Shown here: piece by piece, positions 37,487 to 49,243 of the stretch | Layout of the letters: each line of letters opens with the position of its first letter | How positions within the stretch are numbered: the stretch's first letter is position 1 | Assembly (NCBI GenBank): GCA_025200525.1 | Contig: CM045762.1 | Coordinates: forward strand, 125,555,752-125,619,751 | Direction of reading: 5' to 3' | DNA: 64,000 nucleotides | Source of the DNA: Camellia lanceoleosa | Lineage: Eukaryota > Streptophyta > Magnoliopsida > Ericales > Theaceae | Position numbers and translations under genes: made by a program | Notes under the pieces: model-generated | Database searches by the model: none | What the model saw: only the letters and a program-made list of their open reading frames with translations | What the model was told of the DNA's origin: nothing

Positions 37487-37500
37487 ATTTGCCCTCTTTG
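37487..37500 (-). other. Polypurine tract of copy 3 (altered)
   Basis: The minus strand CAAAGAGGGCAAATC lies next to LTR C and is one G shorter than in copy 2. Confidence 0.5.
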
Positions 37501-37907
37501 AGAACTCGAAAGTCATAACGATGGCGGGAGTGAATGTCAAAGCCGAGGCGACCCATTTTTGATAAGGCGAAGACTTGGACAAACAAACAAGACATAGATA
37601 GATAAATGGTTGTGCCCGTAGAAACGCCTCGTATCCCTTTGCAAGGAATCAAACCCGGCGTGGTTGAGGCGGGATGCGAAGTGATGCACAATGCAAGTGC
37701 ATAACTTATGATCATGCAAGGATCTTTGTGATGAAGCAATTATGCAAAATAAATGCAACATTTTAAGCGAATGCTATGCAAGCAAGTAAACATGAACCAA
37801 ACTACATCTCATGTAGAAAGGATGTAAGAAAATTATGCAATTCTCACGGCGTCTTAGCGGAGAAGGCTAAGCGACTCAAGAGAATACTCGGAGTCTCAAA
37901 CACAACA

Positions 37908-38825
37908 TCTCTCGGTATCATACGAGGAGAGGAAGAGTAACACTTCTCGGCGTAGTACGCGGGAGAAGAAAGATAAAATTTCTCGGTAGTATGCGCCAAG
38001 AAGAAGGATAAAATTTCTCGGCATAGTACCGCAAGAGAAGAAGGAAGCAAAGAGAAACCTCATCGGCGTAGTACCGCGACGGAGGAAAGAGGAAAGCAAA
38101 AAGAAACCTCTCGGTAGTACCGCGAGAAAGGAAGAGAAAAGCCTCTCGGTAGTACCGCGAGAGGAAAGAGGAAAGCAAAGAAACCTCTCGGCGTAGTACG
38201 CGAGAAAGGAAAGAAAAGCCTCTCGGTAGTACAGCGGAGAGGAAAGAGAAAAGCCTCTCGGTAGTACGCGAGAGAGGAAAGAGGAAAGCAAAGAAACCTC
38301 GGTAGTAGTACAGCGGGAGAGGAAGAAGAAAACCTCTCGGTAGTACACACGAGAGAGGAAAGAGGAAAGCAAAGAAACCTCTCGGTAGTACAGCGAGAAA
38401 GGAAGAGAAAAGCCTCTCGGTAGTACCGCGGAGAGGAAGAAAAAACCTCTCGGTAGTACCGCGAGAGAGGAAAGAGGAAAGAAAAGAAACCTCTCGGTAG
38501 TACCGCGAGAGGAAAAGAAAAACCTCTCGGTAGTACCGCGAGAGAGGAAAGAGGAAAGCAAAAGAAACCTCTCGGTAGTACCGCGAGAAAGGAAAGAAAA
38601 AGCCTCTCGGTAGTACCGAGAGGAAGGAAAGAAAAAAGCCTCTTAGTGTAGTACCGCGAGAGGAAAGAGGAAAGCAAAAGAAACCTCTCGGTAGTACCGC
38701 GAGAAAGGAAAGAGAAAAAGCCTCTCGGTAGTACAGCGAGAAAGGAAGAGAAAAAGCCTCTCGGTAGTACTGCAGCGGAGAGGAAAGAGAAAAAGCCTCT
38801 CGGCGTAGTACACGCGAGAGAGGAA
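37908..38825 (-). repeat. Tandem repeat block in the 3' UTR of copy 3, with a shifted consensus
   Basis: It has the same arrangement as in copies 1 and 2, but nearly every unit reads CTCTCGGTAGTACCGCG instead of CTCTCAGCGTAGTACACGCG. The change is uniform across the block, while the last unit (38800-38825) keeps the normal form. Open frames of 308 and 318 codons are repeat by-products. Confidence 0.85.
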
Positions 38826-41800
38826 AACGACAACACAAGTAAAAAAAGGGCGCACAACAATGTCGGCGAAACATGCGTGATAACGCAAGTGAGACGAGTG
38901 CATAACAATGTGACTGGGATGTGCATCACAATGCAAATGCTGTGGGTGCATAACAATACAGGTGGAAGGGTGCATTTTCTATGCAAGAGATGCGAGCATT
39001 TAACATGTACTCTGGTGCCTCTGATTTACCTCTTGGAGGGCTTTGCAGGCTTTACAACACATTCTGCTCGAAAAGGGGACACCCAGTGCATGTTAGCGAG
39101 AGATAACATCTGCTGCTGCTTTAATTGCCATTCTGACTTGAAACAGGCTTACACTTGGAGTAGAGGCACACTCATACTTCGGAACACTGACAAGGTTCGA
39201 AGAGGTACATCCGGAATACAATCACGGAATTTGCTGAAGGTGAAACACACTCGGATGCTTCGATTTTCCCTCTTTTCTTTTGCTTTGCAGACCGGAACCT
39301 ATATAGCTTCAGATAGGTCCTGGTTCTACTGTTCTCACATGACCTGGGTTGAACCCTGCGATTTTTGAAAGAACAAATTCCCTTTTTTTGCACAAATGTG
39401 GAGAATGGCACAGCACTCTGAGCACACAACAAATCATTTTTGAAATTGAGGAAATGAGTTCTCGACCGGGTATTGAGCCTACAACTGAACACAGCAAAGA
39501 CGACCCAACAACGGAAAATAAAGGTAAACAACCTAAACACATCTATTGACACTTGAAAGCGACTCAAAACAAGAATCGAAGCAGACAAAACGAAACACAA
39601 GACTCAAATGTGCGCAGGGAGCCTGTTTCACCGGGTATTATTTCCCACCCTTTCTCATTTGTGATTCTCACATCACTCGGCATTCAATCTCTTGTTTTCT
39701 GAAAAAGCCCTTTTCTCGCTTTTTCTCTCATCGCACATCTCTCTATTCTTCAATCTCTCATTTTTTATCTCTTCCCAGAGCGGTTGGTAGATAGACAAGA
39801 AGTTGCGGGCTCTTGCCCCTAGCATTCTGCTAGATTCTTTTTCTTCGCACCTGAATGAACTTTCCCACAGAGATGTTGTGCCACAACTGGGTGTGTAGCA
39901 AATCCGCAGCTAACATCGGTTGATGATGCCCTGCTGGGGAGTTTGGACGTGGTTAGATCTGTCTAGATGAGGAAGTGGAACATCTCGCCCCATTTCAATT
40001 TATGCTTCGCGCATGGCTTGACACCTCGCTGCTTAGAGGACGGGAGAGCTTTCAGCCCTTTGTTATTGACTTCAGTTGTGCCCTCTTCTGGTAGGTGGAG
40101 TGCCCTTCTTGGCAAGTATGTTGATGATGGGGAAAAGACAGAACACCTGACTCAACTGTGCCCCTAGTTCATCATTTTGACCATTTTTTTGGTTTTTTTT
40201 TAAAAAAAAATTTGACCAACATGAAAGTTAGATTAACATGCTTATTCGATTTTGATTTGAAATCATGCAAGTCAAGCTATGAGTCTTGAAAATTTTCCTT
40301 TTTGGATCCAAGAAATGGTCGATTTTTGGGAAAGATGGAACAATTTTAGAAAATTAGTCAACCTTAGTAAAATTCTCAAAAACTATTTTGCAAAGCGGCC
40401 AATGCTCAACAAGCACGGAACCACTCTTGAGATGCACAACCTCGGACCCATAGCAATGGAAAATTGCCCCTTGTTCAAGAGAGGCATATGGCAATGGAAA
40501 GTTGCCTTGTTTGAAATGACAACTGCGGCATTTTGAATGCAGCGGAAGAAGTTGCCCTTGTTTGGATGATGTCATGACATTGTAGTCGATCCTCTGGCGG
40601 CGAACACGACCGGACTCTCGGATCTGAGAGAAGGCAAAATGATCAAAACCATCACATGGACATCGAATTAGAAATGTTTATGGGTGGACTTGAGATGAAG
40701 TTGCCTCGTATCCCAAACATGGGAATCAAGCCTTCGTAGTTAGGTTAAGGTACACTCGGTATTTAACCTCTCCTTTTATGCTCTAATTTTTGCCAAGGCG
40801 CCTATTGCAGGTTTTCGACCTTGCGAGCTTTGTTCTTCTTTCTTTTCTTTTTTCTATTCTTTTCTTTCCTTTTTCTTCTTCTTTTTTGCATTTTCTTTTC
40901 TTTTCTTTTTGCATTTTGTATCTTTGTATTTTTCTTTTTTTTGTTTTCTTTTTCATTCTTTGCATTTTTCTCTTTTTCCTTTTTTTTCATTCTTTTCTTC
41001 GCTCTAACTTTTGCAGGTCGCCCTTAGGGTTTTCGGCAGAGCCTCTCAAAGGGTAAAAGTGTAACAAGTCCATGCCAAATGGTTTTGAGATTGAAGCCCT
41101 CTGTATCCGGAGAGTGGTCATTGTATCGATTCTTGAAGGATCCATCTTCGGCTCTTCGAGCACATTTGATATTTTTTGCCCCTAGTTCAAAGGGTACTTC
41201 TGTTCTAGCTTCACAAGCTTCTTCTGATCTTCTGATCTTCTTGATCCGACTTTCTTGCCTCTAATTCATGGGCTGCTTTGAATTTGGCCACATAGGCCTC
41301 ACATTGTGATTGTCCTTTGAACGTTCTAAATGCGAGTTCAAGGTTTGAAGGCAAGGACTCGAGTCTCGAGGCTGAGAGCGACCCTAAGCTGCACAATCTC
41401 AAGAGCAATTCCACACACGTCTTCGCAGGACCGCGCAAAATATTTTTTGAAAGTTTTTAAAAAGCGACAGATACTCGCTGAAGATGATGTAGAACCAATC
41501 TGGATCAAAGCTAGGATCCTTCCCGAGACTCACACTAACAAGCATGATTTCATTCATTAAGGGCTTATGCGCCTCTCTTTCTCTCATTTGATCAAAGTTT
41601 TGCAAATCCCGAGAATTCCTTCCTCTTCGTTTTCACCGCGATGTTTGAAAAAGTTTTGAAAAACTTAGGCCAATGCAATGACTTCAAGGCCTGAAAAAAG
41701 ACGAGTTCTTAGTCAAATACTTCCATCCCATTTAGAAATTTGCACAAGCTGCACAGCGAAGCAAACACAAGAGTCACGAAAATCATCATTGTTCCATTCA

Positions 41801-42140
41801 AGATCTGTTGGCACAAGCGGCTCACTGGCAACAGACTCAAAAGAAAGCAAAAGACAAACACAAAAACAAGATAGTGATATCAGAGGTAACATTCCGGAAT
41901 CACTGACTTCAACAAAAGCAGGTGACTCGATACAACAAGGCAGACTTGAAATAAAAAAGATGACTCAAAATAAGAGCAGACTCAAAGCGACATAACAAAA
42001 GCCCGACCCAATACCCAAGTCAAAAAGCAAAATTAACATTTGTACATTGCTCAAAAGCGATTGCATGTCGTCCACCACATCTGAAGTAAATGAACCGCCC
42101 GGTGGTTCATCTCGATCACATCACATTATCCCCCACGGGT
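38826..42140 (-). other. Non-coding 3' region and pol-deletion scar of copy 3
   Basis: This is the counterpart of 16967-20337: antisense-gene remnant at 39967-40167, GTTGCCC repeats near 40460-40560, a T-rich tract at about 40831-41006, and the integrase end near 41040-41080. The stretches 40250-41080 and 41450-42140 are rich in small indels relative to copies 1 and 2. Confidence 0.6.
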
Positions 42141-43481
42141 TCAGCGATCAAATGCCGATAGACTTTGCACGATTGGCATGGCGATGACCTTGTTGTCGAT
42201 CGGTTTTGTATCTCATGGCGAAGCAGCACATGTCGATGTCATGGCATTTCGTGATGGAAAACCTGATGTCGGTGTTATGTGAAGGAGGGGGTTTCTTTGG
42301 TAATGGTTGTGGCTCCAGTGGCTTCAGGTATCCCTCTTTGATCAAGGCCCTCGGCCGTTGGAAGATTCGTCTGATGGGGTAAACACCCTTGGCCTGAGGT
42401 GGGTATTTGGCCGTTTGTGAACTAGTTTGGATGCACCGTGAATGGGGTGGTCATTTTTGTGGGGGTGGTGACCATGCCCATGTCTGAAGTTATAGTAGCT
42501 GTGTCACCACTGGTGGTCGCATTCGGACTGTGGGTAAATGCCCTCCTGGGCTGCTCCTTTTCCTGGTCAATAAGGCCTTGCTTTATAGCGTCCTCGATTT
42601 GTATTCCCATCTCATGTAGATCTGAAAAGGTAGGGAATGGGAGAACGATCATTTTCTGCATGAGCTTGGGTTGGAGGTTGCGCACAACCATCCGTATTTG
42701 ATCCTTGTCTGTTGGCCTAATGGTCATCATTGAGGCCTTGGCCCTCCACCGAGTTACAAAATCGGAGAAACTTTCCTTCGGCTCCTGCCTAGTCGTCTCG
42801 AGATCACGGGTTGTAATCTCAATTTGTGTATTGTAGGAGTATTGATCGACAAAAGCCTCGGCCATCTCATCCCAATTCTTCTTAACATCGTCTTCGGTTT
42901 GGCGTGCGGATGGCGCTACACGATAGGGTTCGCCAAAAGCGAGACAACTTCGTAGTGCAGTCGGACCCATCGACCTTAAGATATCTGGAAAACCTCGGGT
43001 GCACCATAGGGTCCGGACCCATCAAATCGATCGATTTGTGGCATCTTGAACCGATCTGGCGTCACAATTTGCGTCCGTATATCCATCCTCAATGTCGGGA
43101 ATGGACTTGACTCCTTGGGATTTCTTAAACATCTTTTCCAACTTACTCAGCTTCAGCGCTGTGGGGTCTGCTTCGAACTCGAAGGGAGAGTCCGGCAGAT
43201 TAGTAGGTGTTCTGGATTGCTGGGGTAAAATTGGGAGCGGAGCCGGCCCTACCGGAATGTCCGTACCTTCCTGGACATTGGGTGTTTCCCCGGGTGTCTG
43301 AACCCCTGGTGGTGGAGGAGCTTGATGCGAAGCAGATGCTCCGGTTTGTTGCTCTAGCCTGGCAATTGTCTCTGCTTGTTGGGCTATGACCACAGCCCGT
43401 TGCTTGGCAGCAGCTGCAGACGTCTTCTTTGCATGGTTTCATCATCACAGGTTGGCGCACCATCTCTTCCAGACTCGACAT
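42141..43481 (-). CDS. gag: gag of nested copy 3 (best-preserved capsid core)
   Basis: The first ATG is at 43481 and the stop TGA at 42141-42143. The frame 42422-42970 is the longest capsid core in the window. It contains KNWDEMAEAFVDQYSYNTQIE, read with one break at the preceding residues, then LETTRQEPKESFSDFVTRW, the standard Ty3/gypsy capsid helices. It ends with a basic region before the zinc-knuckle block. The linker and FDGSG region lie in a second frame (43022-43393). The zinc-knuckle end (CFRLRHEIQ-type) is shifted near 42215-42245. A functional gag would need these breaks to be sequence errors. Confidence 0.78.
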
Positions 43482-44367
43482 ATTGTCCTGATCTAACTGA
43501 GCAATTGGTATATCTGTATCTGCAGTAGGCTCGGAGATCTCAACCCGACTACTCAAAGATCACTGATCTGGTAGCTGTTATACTGATGGTCCGTGCCCGA
43601 TTAGCCTTCTCTGGCCCTGATTACCCTTGAACTGAGTCTCTGACCTGACAAAGTCTATCAGCACAAATCCAATGTACCCGGGGGATAGTGGAGCCTTCTG
43701 AAGCTATGATTCCAAGACTACCCTAGCAAAAGAGAAAATAGACAGCATCTCAGCTCAACTTCACTGGAACGGATATGAGCAAAGCTGAACTACTGTATTC
43801 TATTACTGATCACTGTTCCCCGAAATCACTGCCCCAAATCTGAATCTGATACCCGCAGATATAATTGATTTTCAAAAACACTGATACTGGTGCCCTCGGT
43901 AGGATACCTGCATCGCAAACTGGTATATGCATTCCCTGTAGAGATACACTCTAAAAGCACATAGCAAGTAAATGAGAGCCAATACACCCCTATGTTGGGG
44001 TAGGGTTTCCCTGTCCTATTTTGTCAGGAGCTAGGGTTTCACTACGCACTTGTGGTTTCAAACAACCTAATATCGGGTGAGCAACCTGTCCTAGTTTGGA
44101 ATGGTCACTACGGATTTCGATATGCACTAGGTCGAATGGTCGAAAAGGGTGCCCCGGTAAAACCGGGGTTTGTGTTCCCATACTGGCAGAGCCCGCAACC
44201 GGTCAGCCTTATGGACATGCCTTGACAAGACAAGCCTCCGGCAAACCGCTCAGGAATAGCAGATGGCCAACACGGTGTCCTAGGCGCACCAATGCACATG
44301 CAATGCAAAGAAACACATAAGTGTAGTCAAAACAGGATATCACGAGTTCGAGTCAAGCTCTCTAAAA
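43482..44367 (-). other. 5' leader of copy 3
   Basis: This is the non-coding leader matching those of copies 1 and 2. I see nothing else in it. Confidence 0.55.
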
Positions 44368-44385
44368 TCCCCAGCGGAGTCGCCA
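44368..44385 (-). other. Primer binding site of copy 3
   Basis: It is identical to the copy 1 site at 22533-22550 and lies five bases from LTR D. As the outermost 5' LTR side, this is the authentic primer site of the original insertion. Confidence 0.85.
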
Positions 44386-44390
44386 GAAAC

Positions 44391-47300
44391 TGTAGACGCG
44401 CCCGTGGGCTTCACTCTACAGTTCGGACTCGATTTTTGTGTCGCGGTTCTAAATCTGAACCAAAGAGTCCAAATCAAAATCGTTTGAAAACAGATTTTTT
44501 GAAAAGTAGTGCCAAACATGGTGCTTTGCGGATTCTGAGTCGCCACCTAAATATTTTTTAAAATGGAAATCTAGGAAACCACGACTCGGTCAAGAATACG
44601 TGTCCGTCATCACCAAAGTGGTCTTGGCTCGGGAGCTTGGGTACGATCGGGGAAGGTCAGCTATGAGCACCCCCTTTCGCCCGGTCCGAAGACCGGCCTC
44701 TACTAACCGTGATATCCGATTTTGAAAACATTACATGTTCTTATTCCGGTTATTAGCCTAGAATTACTATGTTATGCGCACAGCAAACAAGTATAGACTA
44801 GATTGCCTAATTTGGAAATAAACATTGCATATCCGTTCGTTTTGAAAACATTTCGGGATTTGCTACTCGCAAGTAGGCTAAAACACGGATTTCAACGAGT
44901 TTTCCCAACTCAAGCAACCCAACCTCCACCCACAGGCATTAAAGCAGTTTATAACACATAAGCATTTACCCGCATGGTAAGCCTACTGTCATGTCAACAT
45001 TTACACACATGCGATATGCTAAAGCAAAAATACTTACATTGTACTCCGTGCCAAAACAATAACCCGGTTAGCAAACATGCATGACCTAGTTCATGTTAAG
45101 TGGCTAATGCAACACAGGCATAGATGCAATCTAGAGTAGGCTCGGCTAACCTAAACATGGCATGTGAAATGCTACAAGTATACGTATTCAATTTGGAATT
45201 GAAAATTGCAATGCGGTTTGTATAATGTACCGAGCCGATGCGTGTAAACAAATGCATGAATGCACCCATGCGTAGCATAAGGTATGCTAAAATAGACGTG
45301 CCCTAATCTACCATTGTAAGCAGGTAAATAAAAGGGAGAAAGAAATGGGGGTTGGAAGACATACACCCACTCACCCACACTTATTACACTTGCGCCCTCA
45401 CTCGGAGGGACCCAAAATAATAATACAGTCCGAATAATAAACAAATTAATTATTACAAAATTCTACTTATCAAATTAAATCAAATGTAAAAAGGAAGGGG
45501 GCCTCAGCCCCGCCTCGGGATGCGCGAATGATGCATGCTCGGTCCAACTTGGGAAGCCCATACCGCTGCCTCTCTTTCACCTCTGCCTCCTGGAAAATTC
45601 CCAAAGTCCCAGGACACCTTCCAAATTCACTGTAGTACACCACCGGCTAGAGGAAATAACCACCGGCTGCTTGATATGGCCACCGGCTGCTGGGGAACTT
45701 ATCGGCACAAAAAGATTGCCGGTCGGCACTAAAGAGTGCCGGTCGGCACTAAATTCCTGCAGAGAGCAGTTTTGACGACAAAGCGACAAACCCAAAGATT
45801 GCATAGCATAGAATTTTGAGCATATGTAAGCATGGCTATGCCCCTATCATGTGTTAGACTCAAGAGAGCATAGCCCTCGACCCTCGGGCCATCAATGATG
45901 CATCTTGGTGCATGATGGCCTAAAAAGGCCAAGTTTGCAACTTTGATTTCAAATGAAATGCACATCAAACAAACAAGTGAAACCCAACCTCTATCACTTG
46001 ATCAAGAGGCAAGGCATGCATGCCAATGCCAAGCAACCTAGGCATGTTAGCTAATATGCAACATGACATAAAAGGATGCATACAAGCATGCAAAGCGCAT
46101 TAAGTACACAACCTAAGCAACAAAGCAAACAAACATGCCACAATTATACAAACCACTAGAGCATGCAAGGTGTAATCTAAATCATGCATCATGCTAGCAA
46201 CTTGGCCAAGGGAATGCAAGACGAATGCAAGTGATTTCAAGCATGCAACACATGCAACCAAAGCATACAAACATGGGATAATGCAACAACACTTGAATGG
46301 CATGCAGGGGATGGACTTATACTAATTGGACAGCTCTAATTTAGGTCCAAAACAGTGGCCAAAAGTGCCCAAAAGGATGGACAATTACTCAAGCAAACAT
46401 GCAAGTAAATGGGCCCGAAACCAAGGCGTCAACAAGGAGCATTTCACTACCACTAACATGACTATTCATGGCATTAATCAAGTAACCAAAACAGAATCCT
46501 AGCATGCAAAGATACACTCAAATCCCCCCCCCCCAATGATAGCCCCAAAATGCTCCGAAAACACAAGCATGCATAAGGCCTATTCCTAGGCATAAAAGGG
46601 CACACCTTGTTAGCATGAAGGAGATGACAAATACAAACATATGAGCATGGATTAAGGTCTGAAATAACATGTTGGGTGGTTCCAAACCACTGAAATGATG
46701 GAAGCAACACATGCTACACATTCACCTACTAAGGCTAGCAAGCCAAAATGCAAAGTGACTATATAAGGCATGTCATGGATGGCCTAAACAACCAAAAACA
46801 GATCTCATACATGGAAAAACAAGCATATTTCCAGTTTGTGTCAAGCCACAAAAACAAAAGCAAGATAGGTTAACAAAGCATGCAAAATTACGGTAAATAG
46901 AAGAGATTTCAAAGCAAGTAGCACATGGAGTATGCAAACAATGTTGAGCCCTTCAACAATGTTGAAGAAGGGCTCAAAATAAGCCTACTTGCAGCTTACA
47001 TTATGCCTCAAAACAGATTATAAATCAGCCAAATATACTATGCAAGAATAGTGGCATACAAGGGGGTAAAGGGATAGGTGCTAGATGCTACCACCAAACG
47101 GCAAGGGGTCCTCAATCAAACATGAAGAGGACCCCAAAATAAGACTATTTGAAGTTTGGGTCAGAGCCCAAAAGTGCTTGCAAGCAAGGCTAAGAGATGA
47201 TGCAAGAAAATGCTAGTTTGAGGGAAATAGACACTTACCCTTGAAGACCAATGAACCAGCAGGTTTTGATCCAAGTTTAGGTGCTCCTAAGCTCTGCAAA

Positions 47301-48407
47301 TGGCCTCCAAGTCACTGGAAATGGAAGTGGTGGTGTTGTGCTATGGGTTGGTGAAGGAATGGTCAAGAATAATGGACTTTTTGGAGGCAAATGAGTAAGA
47401 TATAGAGAGAGATAGAGGGTTGTATCTATCTATATCAGATATATATCTATATATCTCTGGTTTTTGTTCCAAAACTCCAACCCTAATCAAAGGAGGAGAG
47501 GGCCTCCTTATATAGGCCAAGCAAAACAAGACTTAGAGGCTAAGTTTCAAAGGGTCAAAGGGTGCAAGGCTTGCAAGGGAAGCTTGGACAGCTGGTAAGG
47601 CTTCTTGAGGAAGCCAAGACAAAGGGGTCAAGGCTTCCTCAAGAAGCCATGAGCAAAGGGTGCAAAATAAGGGCCAAAAGGTGGTCAAGTGTGCAAAATA
47701 GGCACATGGATGCACGTGGGTCTGGTTCTATGCATCCCAGCTAGCACAGCTGGTGTGCACTATGCTTGGGGGGTTCAAAGAGTTCAGGTCGGCCAGAAGG
47801 TGTGATCATCGGCCAAAATAAAGTGCCGGTCGGCACTCTTTTCTGCCGGTCGGCTAAATAGAGTGCCGATGGATAATTCCTTGGTCAAAACATGGCCGGT
47901 GGGTATGCAAATCGAAGCCCCGGAAGTCAGCTTTCCAATGGCGCAAACCTTGCATCAAAATTCCTTCTATGCAAAAAGTTATGCCCTTTTCCGTGAAGTC
48001 GCGCAGACTCGATCCAACCGGGATGATCCCCTGCTTCAACCCAACATATCTCCTCCACCCGGACTTGGCTTTGGGAGATTCTTGAGTACAAAGTGAAGCC
48101 CCGGAAGTCTTCTTTCCAACGATGGTGGCCTCATAGCTTAACTCCAAGTATGCAATTGAATAAGCCGGATTCAGCGAGGGCTGCTCGATTCTCTCCTACC
48201 CGGATTCATGGCGAACTTCTTCTTCAACCTATTTTCTCGCCTCCTCTCCTCTTTTCTTCAACTCCAAACCCTTAAACAAAGTGTTTGGGAAGATTTGCCT
48301 CTCTTCTTGCCGAAGAAACTGAACCTGTGCCCTGCACATCTCTCAACACCGAGCAAACCATCAGTAACGCCCAAGTCTTGAGGGCGGTCAAAAATGGGGT
48401 GTCTACA
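44391..48407 (-). repeat. LTR D, outermost 5' LTR of the trimer
   Basis: This LTR is 4,017 bp with intact termini and the target duplication CATTG at 48408-48412. It carries private differences from A, B and C (for example near 45176-45245, 46030, 47312, 47730-47750 and 47927-47940), as expected for an original 5' LTR not homogenised with the others. Confidence 0.92.
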
Positions 48408-48412
48408 CATTG
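48408..48412. repeat. Target site duplication of the trimer, right copy (CATTG)
   Basis: This matches 11529-11533. The X reading frame continues across the junction when one copy is removed. Confidence 0.93.
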
Positions 48413-49243
48413 GCTAATGTGCTGCACAATCCACATGCCTTTGGCTTAGGATATTTACCCACCAAAGAGGACTAGATCACAAAAGGAGAAGAAATCAAAG
48501 GTAGAGCTAGAGCCAAGCAGGTCGGGAAGCACTATGAGCTCATCCACAGACCAATCTGGGGAACGTTGAATGGCCACTTTGTTTGGGAGAGAGAAGATTT
48601 CCCCTTTTGCGGCTTTTCCAAGCCCTGGATGAATTCCACAAAGCAACGTGTTCCCGGGTTTGAAATCTTCTTCGACCTGTAGTTACAAGATAGTGATGCC
48701 GAGGAAAAGGCTAAACCAAGTGTTGAAGCTGAACAGAGCATGGAAAGTTACTCAGACAACAGCAAACTTGTAGTAAGGGCAGCACTAGCATGTCTCTTTA
48801 CAAATCCTTCAGCTGACTTAGAGAACTTGGGAGATAACCTTACCATTTCTATGATCGGGAAGAAACCAGGTGTGAACCCCTCCAGCAACATTTTAGATGC
48901 ATCGGAAGCACCATCTCTTATCTGGAAGATAGAGAAGGGCTACCTGTCTAGCCTTGAGTTGGGTGATAAGCTAGAATCTGATTCCACTGAGTCTGTGGAA
49001 TCGGAATCAGATTCTAGTTCTTCTGAGTCTGAGTCTGGTATCCCCAGGGGTGATAACTCGGATGCTAAGGTCTTGTTCAGGTCCTCTTTTTCTTTTGCTT
49101 TTGAGTCTGTTATAATCAAAGATCTGGATCTTTTGAATGAGAACGTTGTCGATTCTGAGTATTTCTCTATGCCATTTATTTATTGTATTAACTAAGATTT
49201 TTAGAATTTTAATGAAAATGAAGAGGAAGGAATTCCTTTAGTT
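48413..49243 (+). pseudogene. Protease-RT linker of element X
   Basis: The polyprotein resumes here with AFGLGYLPTKED, the end of the G-patch-like region. After stops, an open part (48740-49195) follows, rich in Ser and Glu (ESDSSSSESESG at about 49003-49038). The segment before RT (LEKGYLSSLELGD-like, then EDERFAKPCAD) has no recognised catalytic domain. Some Ogre elements have an intron between protease and RT, but I see no decisive splice sites to claim one. Confidence 0.65.

Larger units (their letters stand above)
11534..48407 (-). mobile_element. Head-to-tail trimer of a gag-only Tat/Ogre-like retrotransposon (4 LTRs, 3 internal regions)
   Basis: Near-identical LTRs start at 11534, 22556, about 33492 and 44391, giving periods of 11,022, about 10,936 and about 10,899 bp. 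Between them lie three internal regions of about 6.9-7.0 kb, each with its primer site, gag, 3' tandem repeat block and polypurine tract in the same minus-strand order. Only the outer ends are flanked by a target duplication (CATTG); the inner LTR edges run directly into polypurine tract or primer site. So one insertion was later multiplied, most simply by unequal recombination between LTRs. Pol is absent. Gag and the 3' region resemble element X, which it interrupts. Confidence 0.9.

Noticed and set aside
37896..38986. Frames of 221, 308, 318 and 110 codons in the copy 3 repeat block
   Set aside because: Same cause as in copy 1. All overlap each other in different frames, so at most one could be real and none has protein features.
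49003..49040. Ser/Glu-rich stretch as a separate regulatory protein
   Set aside because: It is in frame with the polyprotein between protease and RT and is better read as a linker.
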